Shown here in pieces: positions 46,010 through 59,439 of a stretch of 64,000 bases of DNA. How positions within the stretch are numbered: position 1 is the first letter of the stretch; every line of letters starts with the position of its first letter. The translations under genes and the position numbers were made by a program. The notes beneath the pieces are model-generated. The model was not told the DNA's origin. It saw only the letters and a list, made by a program, of their open reading frames with translations, and did no database searches. The stretch is from Raphanus sativus (lineage: Eukaryota; Streptophyta; Magnoliopsida; Brassicales; Brassicaceae), in assembly GCF_000801105.2 (NCBI RefSeq), contig NC_079511.1:23583792-23647791 (forward strand). The letters run 5' to 3'.

Positions 46010-48805
46010 TGAGAAAAGTTTTAAAAAGTGATGGGAACAGTTGATTCAAAAAACACAAAGTAAGTAATACTTAATTTGACTTATATAGTGGAGTACTGTA
46101 AGTAAAGTAATAAGTAAAGTAAGCTGAATATAGTAAGATAGGGAATCAAACGGTATGATGATTGATGATTATTTGTTCCTCTGAAATTGTATATATACTT
46201 TTCATTATAACACTTGTATACATTTTTCTCATGAAATTGTTTTCAATGTTCTTTAGAATAATTTATGGAACAGTTTTCCTTCTCGAATGTTGATATAAGT
46301 TATAGTGTGCGACAAAGAAAGATAAGCATTGATATAATCAAAAATATTTAAGCTTAATTTCAACAATAGTTAACTTCAGTCTCACCCCTTTCTCTGAATT
46401 TAAAAACAGGATCGTTTAGAACTATGGAACATAGTGTTGGTTCTGTTTTACACAGAAGCTCATTTCAACTACGAATTGCGACTATATAGAGTAATAGTCG
46501 ACTGGATGATGAATATAACTTTACTTTTTTCAGATTCATCCATGGATTGGCATTCCTTTTCTTTATAGAGTAGTAGTTCAAACACAGTTTAAGAAGATAA
46601 GTAAATGAGGTTTTTCTACCTTTTTGTCTAAGCAAGAAATAATATTAGCTTTATAGAAAAGCGATTTGTTCTTACCTTTTTCTCTACGAAAATAATCTCA
46701 AATGTTTCCCCAAAAGTTGCGACGAATTGCTTCCAGTTTACTTTAGGCTTTCATTTGTTTGTTAAAGGTGATTGTGGTAGTCAGCTTCTGAATATGTTAG
46801 TACATATATAGGAGAGGATAAGTTGGTTAAGTCATAAGAATATGCTTTGCGAATCCCCTTTAAGTTATTTATAAAAAAACTGAAGCTTTGGAATTAAATT
46901 AGATCTCTCATAGATTACATGATTCTCTAAATCGTTGAAATAGTTGAAATTTTAATGTTTTGAGTTCGAAAAAAGAGGAAACATACATTTTACAATCCTA
47001 TATTGTTGCCTTTTCGAATTTTCTTCTTTTATTTTGAGTTATTAATATTTACTTCCAGTTTTAGTTAGCTGTATTTACGGATTCACATAAGATCAATAAT
47101 CATTTAGTTATATTTGCAGCTAATATTATGGTAACTAAATGCCTTGAGAATTTGGGCAATGTAGGAAAATAGAGGATCTGAAACTAAAAATTATATATTT
47201 CATATTCGAATAGGCAATTTTGAAATGTTATATTATTTGAAGCATAATAGAAGTGATATCATGACACGATGAACGATACAAACCGATGTTACATTAGTTA
47301 GATAGGGTTTACATTTGAGGTATATGTAAGATTAGGTTTTGGTACATAAGGTGAACTCAATGAAGATGGCTTTGTTTTTTTATGTTCGGTATGTAAAAGG
47401 ATATGGTAAACTATTGGCATAGTATATGATAGCCAACTTTTCTGACAATGGTATACAAATGTACGGTATGATATACATAATTTAGTGTCACGTGTTATGT
47501 TATAAATTTAGTTACAGTAAAATATCAATATGATTGTATTGTTTATTTTTCCCTTTTAAATATGCCAAGGTCACATGTTGGAAGTTAATTTGTGTTTGGT
47601 ATATATTAAATAAAAACATCAATAATTAGCAATGGTACTGCTGCAAAATAATTGCAAAAACTAAAGAGACTTCAAAAAAGTCCATTTATTTTAATAGTAT
47701 ACATGTTTAATAGTATAGATATTACAAGTCAATTTGAAAACCTTAAAATTGTTGAATCCGGTGTGCTATTATACCATGGTGGTGTAATTTTCAATACATA
47801 ATATAAAACCATAGAAGTTCTGTATGCAGTATATATAAGAAAGGATTTTGTGGTATACGTAAAACCCACACAATGCTAATTACTTTGTAAGCAATGAAAA
47901 ACATATTGATTGGAATTGTTAATAGAAATAATTTAGGTAGTTGTTAAGGCTTTAATGATTTAATCGAAAAGGAAACAGAAATAGACGCATAATTGTTAAT
48001 GATGTATGGTAAACTACGTTGATATACGAACCTTCTGTAGCTGTTTGGAGATAATAGACTCCTACTCAGTGGTGTTTTAGTAGAAATGTTCTTATTTGTC
48101 TTTGACATAGTGAACCTTAGTGTTTCCAGCGGAAAATATATGGTACTTAAGTCGTTGTACTTTGTCAGTGATGTAAATATATAGTCTGCGAAGAGGTTAA
48201 TGTTGGCTTTTTCATAGATGTGGTGGTCTTGAATGGTTGTCTTGAGAATTTCATACATACTCGATCCTTCCTTAAGGCAGCTAAAACATTGGGATTAGGC
48301 CACCTTAATTATCTACAATTCCAATGTTATTCTAGTGTAGTTGAATTATAGAACCCTTGAGTGTCTCTCTTTTAAAAAAAAAAAATCTTATGATCAACTA
48401 TTTATCTTTATTTAATACTATATTAAGCTTTATCTTATCAATTTATTCTAATTTTTATTACATACTTTTACTATCTTATATATTTACTTGGTTAACCACA
48501 AAAAGCATGACATAAATAATATTAAGCATATTCTAAATTTTATTTTTGAGTTTCTTAAACAAAAGTATAACGATAATAGTATATTTTAGTAGAACTATAA
48601 CAACATGGATTTTAAATTTTTATCAAAATAATTAAGACCACATTTTTTTTCTTTACGCCACAAATATATATGAGCCATTATTGTTTATTTGATTTTCTTT
48701 TTTTGTTACAATTTGTAGTAGTGGAGATTGAAAGAGTGGCATATCAATGTACAGGTAACATGTGTTGTACTTGTACCATTGCGTTAAGCTCCACCACACT
48801 CACAC
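46010..48805. other. Gene-poor AT-rich region with one small open frame
   Basis: I recognise no family. A 104-codon frame with ATG lies on the minus strand at 47944-48258 (MYEILKTTIQDHHIYEKANI ...). It reads like protein, with balanced composition, but has no known motif and no clear upstream signal. It may be a gene or transposon remnant. Confidence 0.25.
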
Positions 48806-48809
48806 CAGG

Positions 48810-49605
48810 TGGCCTATTATGTATGAACTTATAAAAGAAAAAAACACCCAGGAAATCAAACTCACAACCTGAAATACATGGTGAAATTGTAACCACCTGC
48901 GTTAATGAATATTTTGCATTAAAATGTGGTTACAACAATCACGACCACATATTGAATGTCAGCCGAAATATAAAGTAGAAGAAGAGCATCCAATATTACA
49001 ACAATCGTGACCACATATTGAAAAATCAAAAAATGTATTAACCTATCACATACTATTCCATAACACAATAAAAACACCAAAGATTTTTCTTAACAAATAA
49101 ACAAGACCACATAACTACATAATCCAAAAAAGCATATTTAACAATAATAAAACAATACTCCGCGAGAAGTGCGTACACGTCTCTAGTATACATATAATCA
49201 GAATGTCGCTGGTATATATGCCCCTTTTGTTTAAATATATTTCATATAAAGAAATATGAAGTGTTACAGATTTATACCACAGTTTGTGAAGTGGCCAAAC
49301 ATATTAATAAACATATAACATACTAGCAAACTTGAATCATAGGTGAGCCTTGAAGAATATACCAAATGGATTCGAAAGAACTGAGATTGAGTATGGTGAC
49401 CAGCAAGCGGTTTTGAGTAGAAGGATATCAAACATACATGTGCTTTTAGTTTAGGTTGAGTCTAAATACTTAAGAAACCACATTTTAATGCAAAATATTC
49501 ATTATAGCAGGTGGTTACAATTTCACCATGTATTTCAGGTTTTGAGTTTGGTTTCCTGGGTGTTTTTTCTTTATAAGTTCATACATAATACGCCAAAATC
49601 CTGTT
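48810..49605. repeat. Inverted repeat with ~125-bp arms
   Basis: The arm about 48815-48945 (TTATGTATGAACTTATAAAAG ... shown here in part as TATGTATGAACTTATAA) returns inverted at about 49478-49600 (TTATAAGTTCATACATAA). The arms include the tRNA-like A/B box region and the CACCATGTATTTCAGG motif of the F-box flank repeat, so one arm is an inverted stray copy of part of that repeat. Confidence 0.75.
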
Positions 49606-49925
49606 TTTTCGTTTGAAGACCTAAATTTATTATACTTGGATCTACTTACTAGTAAACCAGAATTGCATCATTGAAGAAGATTTTTTTTGCCGTTCCTGCC
49701 TTAGATTTTCGATTCTGTTTTTGACAGTGAAACTGATCTCTTTGAAACCCCTTCAGCTCAGGAGGAAGTGGTTCATGTGCAGTTCTTGTAGTTAGTTTCC
49801 TTTAGGACGATTGTACACTTTTGAGAATTAGTTTTTTTTTTTAACTAGAGTCCTTTGGGAGTGTAGCTCCTACATGAAGATTGGTTTGTGCTGTTTTTAT
49901 AAGATTTGGGTAGAAACTGTCGAAT
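49190..49925 (+). repeat. F-box-locus flank repeat, fourth copy
   Basis: GTCGCTGGTATATATGCC, ACCAAATGGATTCGAAAG and TTGACAGTGAAACTGATC match the earlier copies. It ends with a piece (GTAGCTCCTACATGAAG ... GGGTAGAAACTGTCG) shared with the start of the LINE remnant at 22400, so this copy derives from a unit that already carried that insertion. No F-box gene is attached. Confidence 0.65.
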
Positions 49926-50573
49926 CCTGAGTTATTTAAAAAAAAACTACAAAAGTTTTTTTATAAATAATTGTTTTGTAGTAGTATCCTTTTTGTAAAG
50001 ATGTTAAACAATAAATAATAAAAGAGAAAAAAAATCCCAATTTAGAAATATTTAATAATATTATTTAGTTATAAACGTGGACTTTAAGTAACTACAAAAT
50101 AAAAAGATATTATTTATATCATTTATCTTATTAACCTAAATAAATTGAAAAAAATAATTTTTTGTTATCAATATTTAATAGTCATTTTTTGTCGATCATA
50201 AAGCAAACTAGATGATGGTCCGCACAATATCTAATTAATTTAAATTCTAAAATAATTTACATTTAAATTTAATTTATCTAAATAGTTTCAAATATTAAAT
50301 TAATCAGAAGATATAATTTACCTTTTTAATTACAATGAAAAATAGATAATGGTTTGGTACTTGCAAATTTTTTTATTTATTCTATCACCAAACCACACAT
50401 GTAAAAATATCATCATCATTGTAACTTAATAAAATGTTATTTATACTTTAAAATAACATAAAAGGTAAATCTAAAAAACCTTTGAAATCAAACCCCTTTC
50501 ATCGAGATCTTAATTTCATTTTATATGAATTTCCTAAATATAATACTAAAAAATATAATTCTAATCAATTATA
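49926..50573. other. AT-rich spacer
   Basis: No gene. A possible minus-strand Helitron end (ACTAGATGATGGTCCGCAC, 50207) without a clear hairpin. Confidence 0.3.
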
Positions 50574-50794
50574 CTCCCTCCGTTACAAAAAGATACATAT
50601 TTTGGACTTTTCACATATATTAGGAAAACACATTAAATTTTGATTATAAATGCATTGTTTTTGTGAATAACAATTTTCCATAATTTTTAATGAAACTTAA
50701 ATTTTTTATTAAATAATACATTAAAAAATAAAAAAATGTATCTTTTTGAAACAATATTTTTCCTATAATATGTATCTTTCTGAAACAAAGAGAG
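50574..50794. mobile_element. Stowaway-like MITE, 221 bp
   Basis: Starts CTCCCTCCGTTACAAAAAG and ends TTCTGAAACAAAGAGAG, near-inverted, with TA on both sides (50572-50573 and 50795-50796). The CTCCCTCCGTT terminus is typical of Stowaway-like plant MITEs. Confidence 0.82.
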
Positions 50795-51260
50795 TATATG
50801 TCTAAAACCTTGTAACACCATCAGGCTGATTGTATTTTTTGGACTTATATTTTTTATTGGTAAGATAATTCATCATAAAGGAAAATTATTGCTCAAATTT
50901 GATAATACTTTTTAATAATAATTATCCCTGAAGATAATGAAAAAAATTATTAAATAATCAGTGAACATGGTTGTAAAAAAAATCAGTGAAAATGTTTTGA
51001 AAATAACAATTCAAGTTTATTTATTAAAACTAGTGACTCAATCTAAATCATGGAATCTGAAAAATAAAATTCTAAAAAAATAAAACATGACAAATAAGCA
51101 AGATAGCCTGAAAAAAAAAACATGACAAGTAAGCAAAACTAAAATTACCACCTATAATTATTTAAACATGTGATAATATATAAAATTTCCAATTAAAATT
51201 ATTAAGAACATGACAAATAAATAAATAACCTAAATTATGAAGAATATGATATATAAAACA
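50795..51260. other. AT-rich spacer
   Basis: No gene or named element seen. Confidence 0.3.
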
Positions 51261-51270
51261 AATTATTAAT

Positions 51271-52447
51271 CAACTACAGTATTACAATTTCTCTCTCGGG
51301 CCCGACAATCGAGAAGCCGACAAACATCATCTCTCTCGACGCCGGTGAGGCCTTTGGCCGCCGGCGTCGAGTTCTCAGTTCTGTACTCTGCTATTCATTG
51401 CCTTTAGCTCGCTCACCACCGTGTTTCATTCGTTTCCATCGCTCGCGTCTTGGTTTTGGAATCTGGGACTCCGGATCCGCGATCTCTTGGGGGACTCCCC
51501 ACTTCTCCATCATGCCGTTCAGACTCAGTCACCCCCAAACCTCTAGATCTACGCCTCCTCGACAGTTTCGTCCGCCATCTTCGCCATCTCTACCACATCT
51601 AGTGCTCGGTCACGGTAATCTATACCCTTGTGAATGTGGGGTTCCACTGTTTTCCAAGGTTTTAGTACCGATATCTTGCTACCTGATAAGGACGAGCCCC
51701 TCCCTGACATCTCCCACCAGATCCAGTTCGACAAACTCAGGTGCTGACGGTCTTCTGCGGGATTCCGAGGAGATCCACCGGCCAGGCCACTCTACTGCTG
51801 TCTCTCTTGCTGAATGGGGCCAAAACAAATTGTTAGTGGGCTTGATAAGCCCATCTGTGTTTAACTTTAGTCTTTTCAGCCTAGTTTCACAGCCTACTAA
51901 TCAGTGGGGGATCTTGGTTTACTTGGCCATTTTCCTGAAAATTATTGGTGGATTCATCAAGATTTTTACAGAAACTGAATTGATTTTACGGGAATATCTC
52001 TCTTTGTGGAAGAGTCTATCTTTTGCTCGTTTACCGGTGGATTCATCGGGCTCATCATCATCACCATCTGCCTCCTTTTTGAGGAGTGCTTTTCCTCCAA
52101 TCTTTTAACGGAGGTGTTTTTCCATATCTATAGCCGTTTTGTTATCTTGTGTAGCGGTTCGTTTGGGGCCTGAAGATGCAACGGATTTCGTCCCGACGAT
52201 ATTCCGAGGTGCGGATTGGATATCAACGTCACGATATACGGTGACTATTTCTCAAGGTTTCGGCAATGTCGTAAACTTTGTATTGACGCATCCGAGCTTT
52301 GCTGTGGATTCGCTGTCTTCCTATCTTAGAGCGTTTGCTATCTTTAATGTTGTATTGTCTTTTGTTTGGAGAGTTCTAAACAGCTTTCTTTTTAATTGTA
52401 GTTTGGATGTTTAAGTATGAATGAAATTGGTGTTTCAAAAAAAAATT
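51271..52447 (+). mobile_element. GC-rich poly(A)-ended retroposon, probably a non-autonomous LINE derivative
   Basis: The region stands out in composition from AT-rich DNA on both sides. It ends GAAATTGGTGTTTC plus a run of A, a common 3' end of plant LINEs. AAATTATTAA-like sequence occurs near 51259-51268 and again at the A run (about 52445), a possible target duplication. The frame 51398-52108 starts with TTG; from the ATG at 51511 it would encode about 199 residues (MPFRLSHPQTSRS ...), Pro/Ser-rich with no domain known to me. No reverse transcriptase. A processed copy of a host transcript is the alternative. Confidence 0.45.
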
Positions 52448-52897
52448 ATTAAAAATAAGAAATAAGTAAATTACCTAAAATTATGGAAAATATCCAAAAT
52501 AATCAATAAAATGAGAAATAAGAAAAATCATCTAATAATATGGACGAATTTACAACTAAAAAAAATCACTTTATGAATAATATTATAGATAGTGTTTCAA
52601 AAAAAATATTGATATGATTGTAAAGAAAAATAACTATTAAGTAATTATTTTCATTTACTCTCCCTTATTAAAAACAATATTTGCAAGGTCAAATAAATAC
52701 ATGGATTAATTAGGATTTGGTGACTATTGATTAGAGTTTAGTATTTAAGGGTATGTAATATACTTTTATAAATAATCCTGATTTGTGAAAAATTTCTTAA
52801 TATTTTTCTTTTTAATACCACAAGTTAATTATCTTTTTTTTTCAAAAATACAACCAATAATAAATACCATAACATTTGAATTTAGGATTTAATGATA
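52448..52897. other. AT-rich spacer
   Basis: No gene or complete element seen. Confidence 0.3.
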
Positions 52898-53807
52898 ACT
52901 AGATTTTGATCCGCACTTTTAAAACGCGGGATAATTTTTTGATGAAAATTTATATACGCATTTTTTCTTTGTTTCTTCCATTTGGACTAAAGTATAATTG
53001 TATTTTTACGAATTAGTAGGCATATTTCTATATTTATTTTATATTAAAATAAATATAATTGAGTAGCTATTTAAATTTAATGTTAATATAAACTGAATTC
53101 GTTATTTTTTAAAAATAATAAAATTAATTATTTAGGCTAGGTATTAGTAGAAATTATAGCAAAGCTAGTTAAATATGATGGTCAAACCTAGACAATGTTT
53201 AAGTAGATAAAAATTATTTTTTAGTTGGATAGATAGTTGTTAGGTAATTACTAATAATTTTTATATATTTTAATTAGAACATATATTTACTGATTTTATC
53301 TTGCTCTTCACTATATTATTGGTAACTAATTGCTGATTTTGTCTTGTTCTTCATAACTTTATGTTATTTTGATTATTTGTCATATTTTAGTTATTTTAAA
53401 AATGACTCATTAATTTAAATATTGTTATTATTATAAGTGTTTTAAATAGATATATAACTGATAAAATTTAAATCATATTTGCTACTGGATATTTTTAAAT
53501 CACATTTGTTAATATATATATGTAACTAAACGTAATCTATATTATATTATTGTTTAATAATAATATAGATATTGTTGATTTATCATGTTCTCCATACTTT
53601 TAGATTATTTTATTTATTTGTCATATTTTTAGTAATTTCAAGATAACTCATTAACTTCAAGAATAACTCATTAACTTGTTAATTTATGTAATGTTATTAT
53701 TTCGAAATTTTTAATTAGACATATAACTGAGTAAAATTTTAATCATATTTGTTAATGTATATGTACATAGTAATCTATTTTATATCATATTTTAATAATA
53801 GTATAGA
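52898..53807 (-). mobile_element. Minus-strand non-autonomous Helitron, 910 bp
   Basis: Read on the minus strand, it begins TCTATACTATTATTAAAA (at 53807) and ends with a CG-rich stem (CCCGCG...GTGCGG) and CTAGT (52898-52902). The outer bases are A/T as needed. Inside, a unit near 53330 recurs at 53573 (TTGTCATATTTT, AACTCATTAA), and a second 5'-end-like motif lies at 53569, so related copies may be nested. Confidence 0.65.
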
Positions 53808-56684
53808 TAATATGTAAAAGATATTTATCATAATCTATGTTTATAATAATATGTAAGTGTTATTATAGAGAACTCATAGATAGAGTATATTTGTTACTGT
53901 ATATGTACTGTTATCTATCTTATATTATTGTTTAGTATTAGTAAAGATAATATGTAAATGGTATTCATCGTATTTTATGTTATATTATAATAATATGTAA
54001 GTGTTAATATAGAGATTTTTTTTTTTGACAACGAAATGCTATTTTATTACTCAAATTTGAAGAATTCATCTATGATGTTGATTTTATCTTAATATTTATC
54101 TTAAGATTGTATTATAATGGTTTGCCAACTTTATGATAGAATATATATATATACATAGGATTGATGGGTATTACACACAAAACTTACAAACCTTCTCAAC
54201 AAAAATAATTTTCAAACAATATTTTTTTCAAGAAGCTCATAAGGTAATAAACATAAGACAGTACAAGATAACCTAAATTTCTAAGGCTAAATACGTTAAA
54301 ACTTAAAACAATAACATTACAAAATATCTGAATTGATTAGACGAAAATCATATGTTTCATAAACTTATGATAATCTTCATGTTGCTACTCTAGAGATGCA
54401 AGAGTGACTCTGTACTAGATGATAACATGCGCTTTGCGCGAAGTGAGTTTTTTCCAACTATGATGTATTTAAATATTATAAGTAATATCCATTTTCTATT
54501 GATAATTTCTTTTACACTTGATTAAAGATGGATATTAGGGTATCATGTGGTTCAGTTCAGATCTTTGCGGATTCACTTCGCTTCGGACTTTTGCAGGTTT
54601 GGTTTAGATTCTAATGATCCATTTATTTATTTTTTAAATTAAGTTCATATATATATTTTTAATTGATAAAATCTAAAAATAAAAACAATATATAATCTAT
54701 AAATTTGAACAATTTATGTCAATATACATAAACTTCACATCAAAATTAGCTTAGCTTAAATATTTGTATAAAAATCAATAGAAAATTTAAGTATTTTGGG
54801 TATTTTGAGTATTGTTTACCTAGTTTAAACATGTAATTTATTTTTATATGTTTCCAAGTATTTTGGAAAACTTAAAAATAACTTATATATTTGTATATTC
54901 TTTTAGATATTAAATTTTAAAATAATTAATATATTTAAGTATATCAATCTGGTTCGAATATACTTGGACACCCAAAATATTTTGGTTCGGATAGGATTCG
55001 GTTTCGGTTCTATAAATAATAAAAATTTAAACCGGTTTGGATATCTAACCAATATTGGTTAAAGTTCAGTACTACTTTTCAGAATGAATTTGGTTCGGTT
55101 TTTTGAATTCAGATTTTGTCCAATCCTATATTTTTATTGTACCAAAAATTTTAAATGAAAGTGATGGTTGTTTATATTTATTTAGGGTATGCAACAATTT
55201 TTAAACCAAAACACATTCTACTATGTACGTAAGTCCATTTACTTAATCGCTAGGATAAGACCTGCGCTTTGCGAAATGTGAGCTTATATAATAAAAATTA
55301 AAAATATATAGTATTGATAAATAAAATATGTATATATGGGTTAAGGATTTGTAATTGAAATTGTGGAACGAAATCTATTTAAAATTTATGATGAACATGA
55401 TCGATTTGGGCTTAAATTTTTTATCACTTTTTATACCTATAAAAATTGTAATGTGGTCATCAAGTGAATTTTTATTATAAAATCAGGTTCTATAATTTTT
55501 AATACTTTATTTCAATATTACTGAAAATCGTTTTAATGGTTTTAGAACCAACAATTTAGTATTATTTCTAAAATCAAATTACTTTGAACTTAGTATTCCA
55601 CATAATTTTGAAGAGTTTCAACTGGACATCTAAATTGATACAACCAATTTTCTTGCTTTAAGTTGTTAGCTTAATATAAATATATTATTTAATTTTAATA
55701 TTTATTAAATAAAAAAAATATAAACATATTATTTAATTTGAATATTTATAAATAAAAATCCATATTAATACAATTTTATGATCATTTGTATCTTTTTATA
55801 ACAAAAAAATGAAGCAATTGATCACAAAAATTTCAAAGTGAGATTTTAAAATTTCTAATAATTAGTCGTTTAAAAAAAATCAAAATATAACATATAAGAA
55901 AAAATATAAATATTTTTATTATATGGTTAATTTGATTGTTTAATATCTTTTAATAATGTAAAAATAAACAAAAAGAGCTAAGATACAAAAATTGTTATCA
56001 AATATTTATTATTCATAATCATTAATTTTCATATATACGTTAATCATACTATGTAATGCCGTAACTTTTATTTAAGGAAAGTGCAAGAATTTTATTTTGT
56101 ACACTATTTATAAATTTGATAGTTAGTTTAATAAAAAGTATAATATAAATTAAGATGGACCAACCTATTCTCTAAAAATTCTGAATTTCATTTTAGTGGT
56201 GACATGTGATTACAAAACAATGTTGTAATATTTCTCAATTAATATATAAGGGATGTTAAACCATTAGTCATTAATTTTTAACATAATAATTTTAACAGTT
56301 TTAGTAATTTATTGTCATTTTTAAAAAAATTCAAAATATAACATATACGAAAAAATCTAAATTTTAATTTTATATCTAATTTGATTGTTTATTTTATTTT
56401 AATAATATAAAATTAAAAAAATGATGGAGGAAATAGAGATTGTTATCAAATCTTTATTATTAGAATAATTAATTGTCATTTATATATTAGTCATATTTGG
56501 TAATTCCGTAGCTTTTATTTAAAGAAATAAAATAAAATATTAATTGTACACTTTAATTAATTTTATGATTAGTTTAATGAAAACTATAATATAAACTTAA
56601 TTGGACCAACATATTTTCTAAAAAATTCTGAATTTTAAAATGACACGTAAATACACTTAAAGATTGTAATGTTTCTCAATTAAT
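53808..56684. other. AT-rich region with decayed Helitron ends and a ~445-bp tandem repeat
   Basis: ACTAGATGATAACATGCGC at 54414 is a minus-strand Helitron 3' end with a GCGCTTTGCGC hairpin; its 5' end is not found. About 55870-56250 and 56320-56684 are diverged tandem copies (AAAATATAACATATA(A/C)GAA, AGTTTAAT(A/G)AAAA, TTTCTCAATTAATA). No gene. Confidence 0.5.
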
Positions 56685-57932
56685 ACTAGATCTTCACCTG
56701 CATACACGTGCGGATTTTTATTTTTGTTTTTATAAATAAATTTTCAACATGTACATTTTATTTTATTTAATATTTAAAATAATTATATACGCTAATATTT
56801 AAATATTTTATATTACAAAATGTATGTTACACAAGTGAACTTGTTGTTGTTAAAAATAAAATACTAAAATTATAACGAAAATAAACTTCAAACATGTAAA
56901 TATGCCAATGTAAATATTTTTTTGTTTTAATCATTATAAACCATCAAAACATTATTAAATGTTGATATAATATGGAAAATAAACCGTACATACTATTACT
57001 ATACAAAACCACAAATAAATTTTACAATTGGATGTACTATATCTAATCACCTATAGTACGGTTTAGTTCGTTTGGATTTTGTGTGATTACATATGCACGG
57101 ATGGGTGATAATCTATGCATTTGGTTTAATTTTCGTATATTAATAGATATAAACCCTATTTTGCAGAGAAAGGATATTGTGACCACATTCGAAGATTAAA
57201 CCGAGTTATAATTGGTTTAAGAATAGTCAAACGACTAATGGGTAATTCTATCGAATGGACTGGTTGTTGTTTAATTATGTAAGAGACATTAATGATTGAA
57301 TAAAATTATTAACTCAATGGCATGACTTAGTAATTATTGAAGAAAAATCAGGGTTAAATACAAAATATACTTCTTTTTTAATAGATTAAAAAATAGAAGA
57401 TTAGATATAAAGGATATCATCATCGTTGATCCGTTTTGGAAACAAACGGTGATATATATCATCAAGTAATCCAAATTATATCTGGATACTTCTATGTTGC
57501 CGAGAACATATATCACTAATTCAAAGAGTCTTTCCTTCGTAGTCTTTACAACATGAGATGTGTGTGCTTGCATTTGAACTACTAAAATATAAATTATGTA
57601 ATGTTTTGTAAAAGATTTAGCATTTTCACCAAAAAAAAAACAAAAAAAATCCAAAACAATCGACCTCAAGCTAAAAAATATTTAAATTAGATAAACATCA
57701 TCCTTTTCTATATTTAAAAGTTATGATAAAGTCAGATTCAGTCAAGCAAATAATACAATTTCTAAATAGAAGAATTATGTATAAGCCACAAGAAATGAAG
57801 TTCACACAACAAACAATTGGTATTTAGTTAAAAACCGAAAAAATCACAAAACAAAATTTAATATTTATATCTAATTAACAAATTAAAAAATTATAAAAAT
57901 AATATTTCTAAATTTATTGAGAATATATATTA
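56685..57932. other. Minus-strand Helitron 3' end and AT-rich spacer
   Basis: ACTAGATCTTCACCTGCATA at 56685 has a CACGTGCGG stem behind it, a minus-strand Helitron 3' end; the 5' end is not recognised. A 111-codon minus-strand frame at 57334-57669 has no ATG-supported domain that I know. Confidence 0.4.
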
Positions 57933-58167
57933 GAGCATCTCCATTAGTGAACCCCAAGGAGGGTTCATAGAGATTTTTTTATTGTTTTTTGGTGGGTCCG
58001 TGAATAGTGACGAACCCGTATTAATTTTGGTCTTCCATTAATGAACCCGAAAATGGGGTTCATAAGAATAAAATAATATTATTATTTTTTTAATTATTTT
58101 AATTTTTTTTTTAATTTTTTTAAAAAGTTTTTATTTAATACAATGGAAATTCAAAAACATACAAAGA

Positions 58168-59431
58168 TTAGTCATCTAGATTACCATATTTTTGCCATAT
58201 ATTTTCAACTAAATCGGCTTTCAAACGATCATGTTTCTGTTGATCCCGAATTTGAGCTTGAATGCCATGCCTATTAACGAAGTTGGAAGGGGAGTCCGTA
58301 GGTTGCGAGATTTCCACCTGTGAACTCCTGCTTGACTCTCCTGACTTGAACTCAGATGTATCGGACAGAATATATGTGTTTCGTTCGTTCTCCACTATCA
58401 TATTGTGTAGTATGACACAAGTTCTCATAATCTTTCCAATCTTCTCCTTGTCCCATAGTAGAGCAGGATTTTTTACTATTGCAAACCTCGATTGCAAAAC
58501 TCCGAAAGCACGTTCGACATCTTTTCTGGCGGATTCTTGTTTTTCAGCAAAAAGCTCAGCTTTAAGACTTTGAGGTAGTGGGATGGATTGGATAAATGTT
58601 GACCATTTTGGATAGATTCCATCTGTAAGGTAGTACGCCATACGATAATTGTGGCCGTTGACCGTGAAATTAACTTTAGGAGCTCGACCTTGTATAATGT
58701 CAGAAAAAACTTGTGACCGATCGAGAACATTAATATCGTTGAGGGTACCTGGTAAACCGAAAAATGCGTGCCATATCCAAAGATCCTGTGATGCCACAGC
58801 CTCTAAGACAATGGTCGGCTTTCCGTGACCTCGTGTGTACTGCCCTCTCCAAGACCTTGGGCAGTTTTTCCACTCCCAATGCATACAGTCGATGCTGCCT
58901 ATCATTTCCGGAAATCCGCGTACCTCTCCGATATCGAGTAATCGTTGAAGATCAGCTGGTGTAGGTTTTCGTAGATACTCATCACCAAACAATTGTATTA
59001 TCCCTTCGTTGAACTTCTCCAAACATAAAAGTGCGGTACTCTCACCAAGTCGGAGATATTCGTCATACGTATCTCCCGATTGACCATATGCTAGCATACG
59101 TATAGCCGCAATACACTTTTGAAGTGCAGATAGCCCGTACCTTCCGTGAGCATTTGGTCTTTGACGAAAGTATGGAAAGGAACAATGGCTTGGTCATTCG
59201 AAAACGCCGCCTAAACATTTCTGGTGGGTATGTAGGATTTTCACTGAAATAGTCGTTCCAAAGGTCTTGGTGGCCTTGCTCCCTATGTCTTTCGATATAA
59301 GCTCGTCTCTTCGGCTTGTTAATTTGTTGGTCGATGAAATTATCAACTTGTTGGTCGATAAAATTATCAACATGTTGGTCTAACGTATCTTCAATTAATT
59401 TATCTGCTGCATCATCTGATGAGAAAGACAT
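58168..59431 (-). pseudogene. PIF/Harbinger transposase, disrupted by an internal frameshift or deletion
   Basis: The ATG at 59431 starts MSFSSDDAADKLIE. The N-terminal part holds the helix-turn-helix-like stretch (YPPEMFRRRFRMTKPLFLSI). Near 59165-59175 the frame changes and, compared with the usual family pattern, about a dozen residues seem lost. It then runs NAHGRYGLSALQKCIAAIRM and, open to 58168, the catalytic core: first Asp in GSIDCMHWEWKNCP, second in GTLNDINVLDRS, and Glu in DVERAFGVLQSRF. The DDE triad is therefore present, but the frame break should abolish function. The domain is the plant DDE_4/Plant_tran type. Confidence 0.88.
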
Positions 59432-59439
59432 CACTTGAA

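Noticed and set aside
54414..54460. Complete Helitron starting at 54414 on the minus strand
   Set aside because: Only a 3' end is visible; no matching 5' terminus was found to the right.
57334..57669. 111-codon minus-strand frame
   Set aside because: No recognised domain, AT-rich composition with hydrophobic runs, and no supporting signals.
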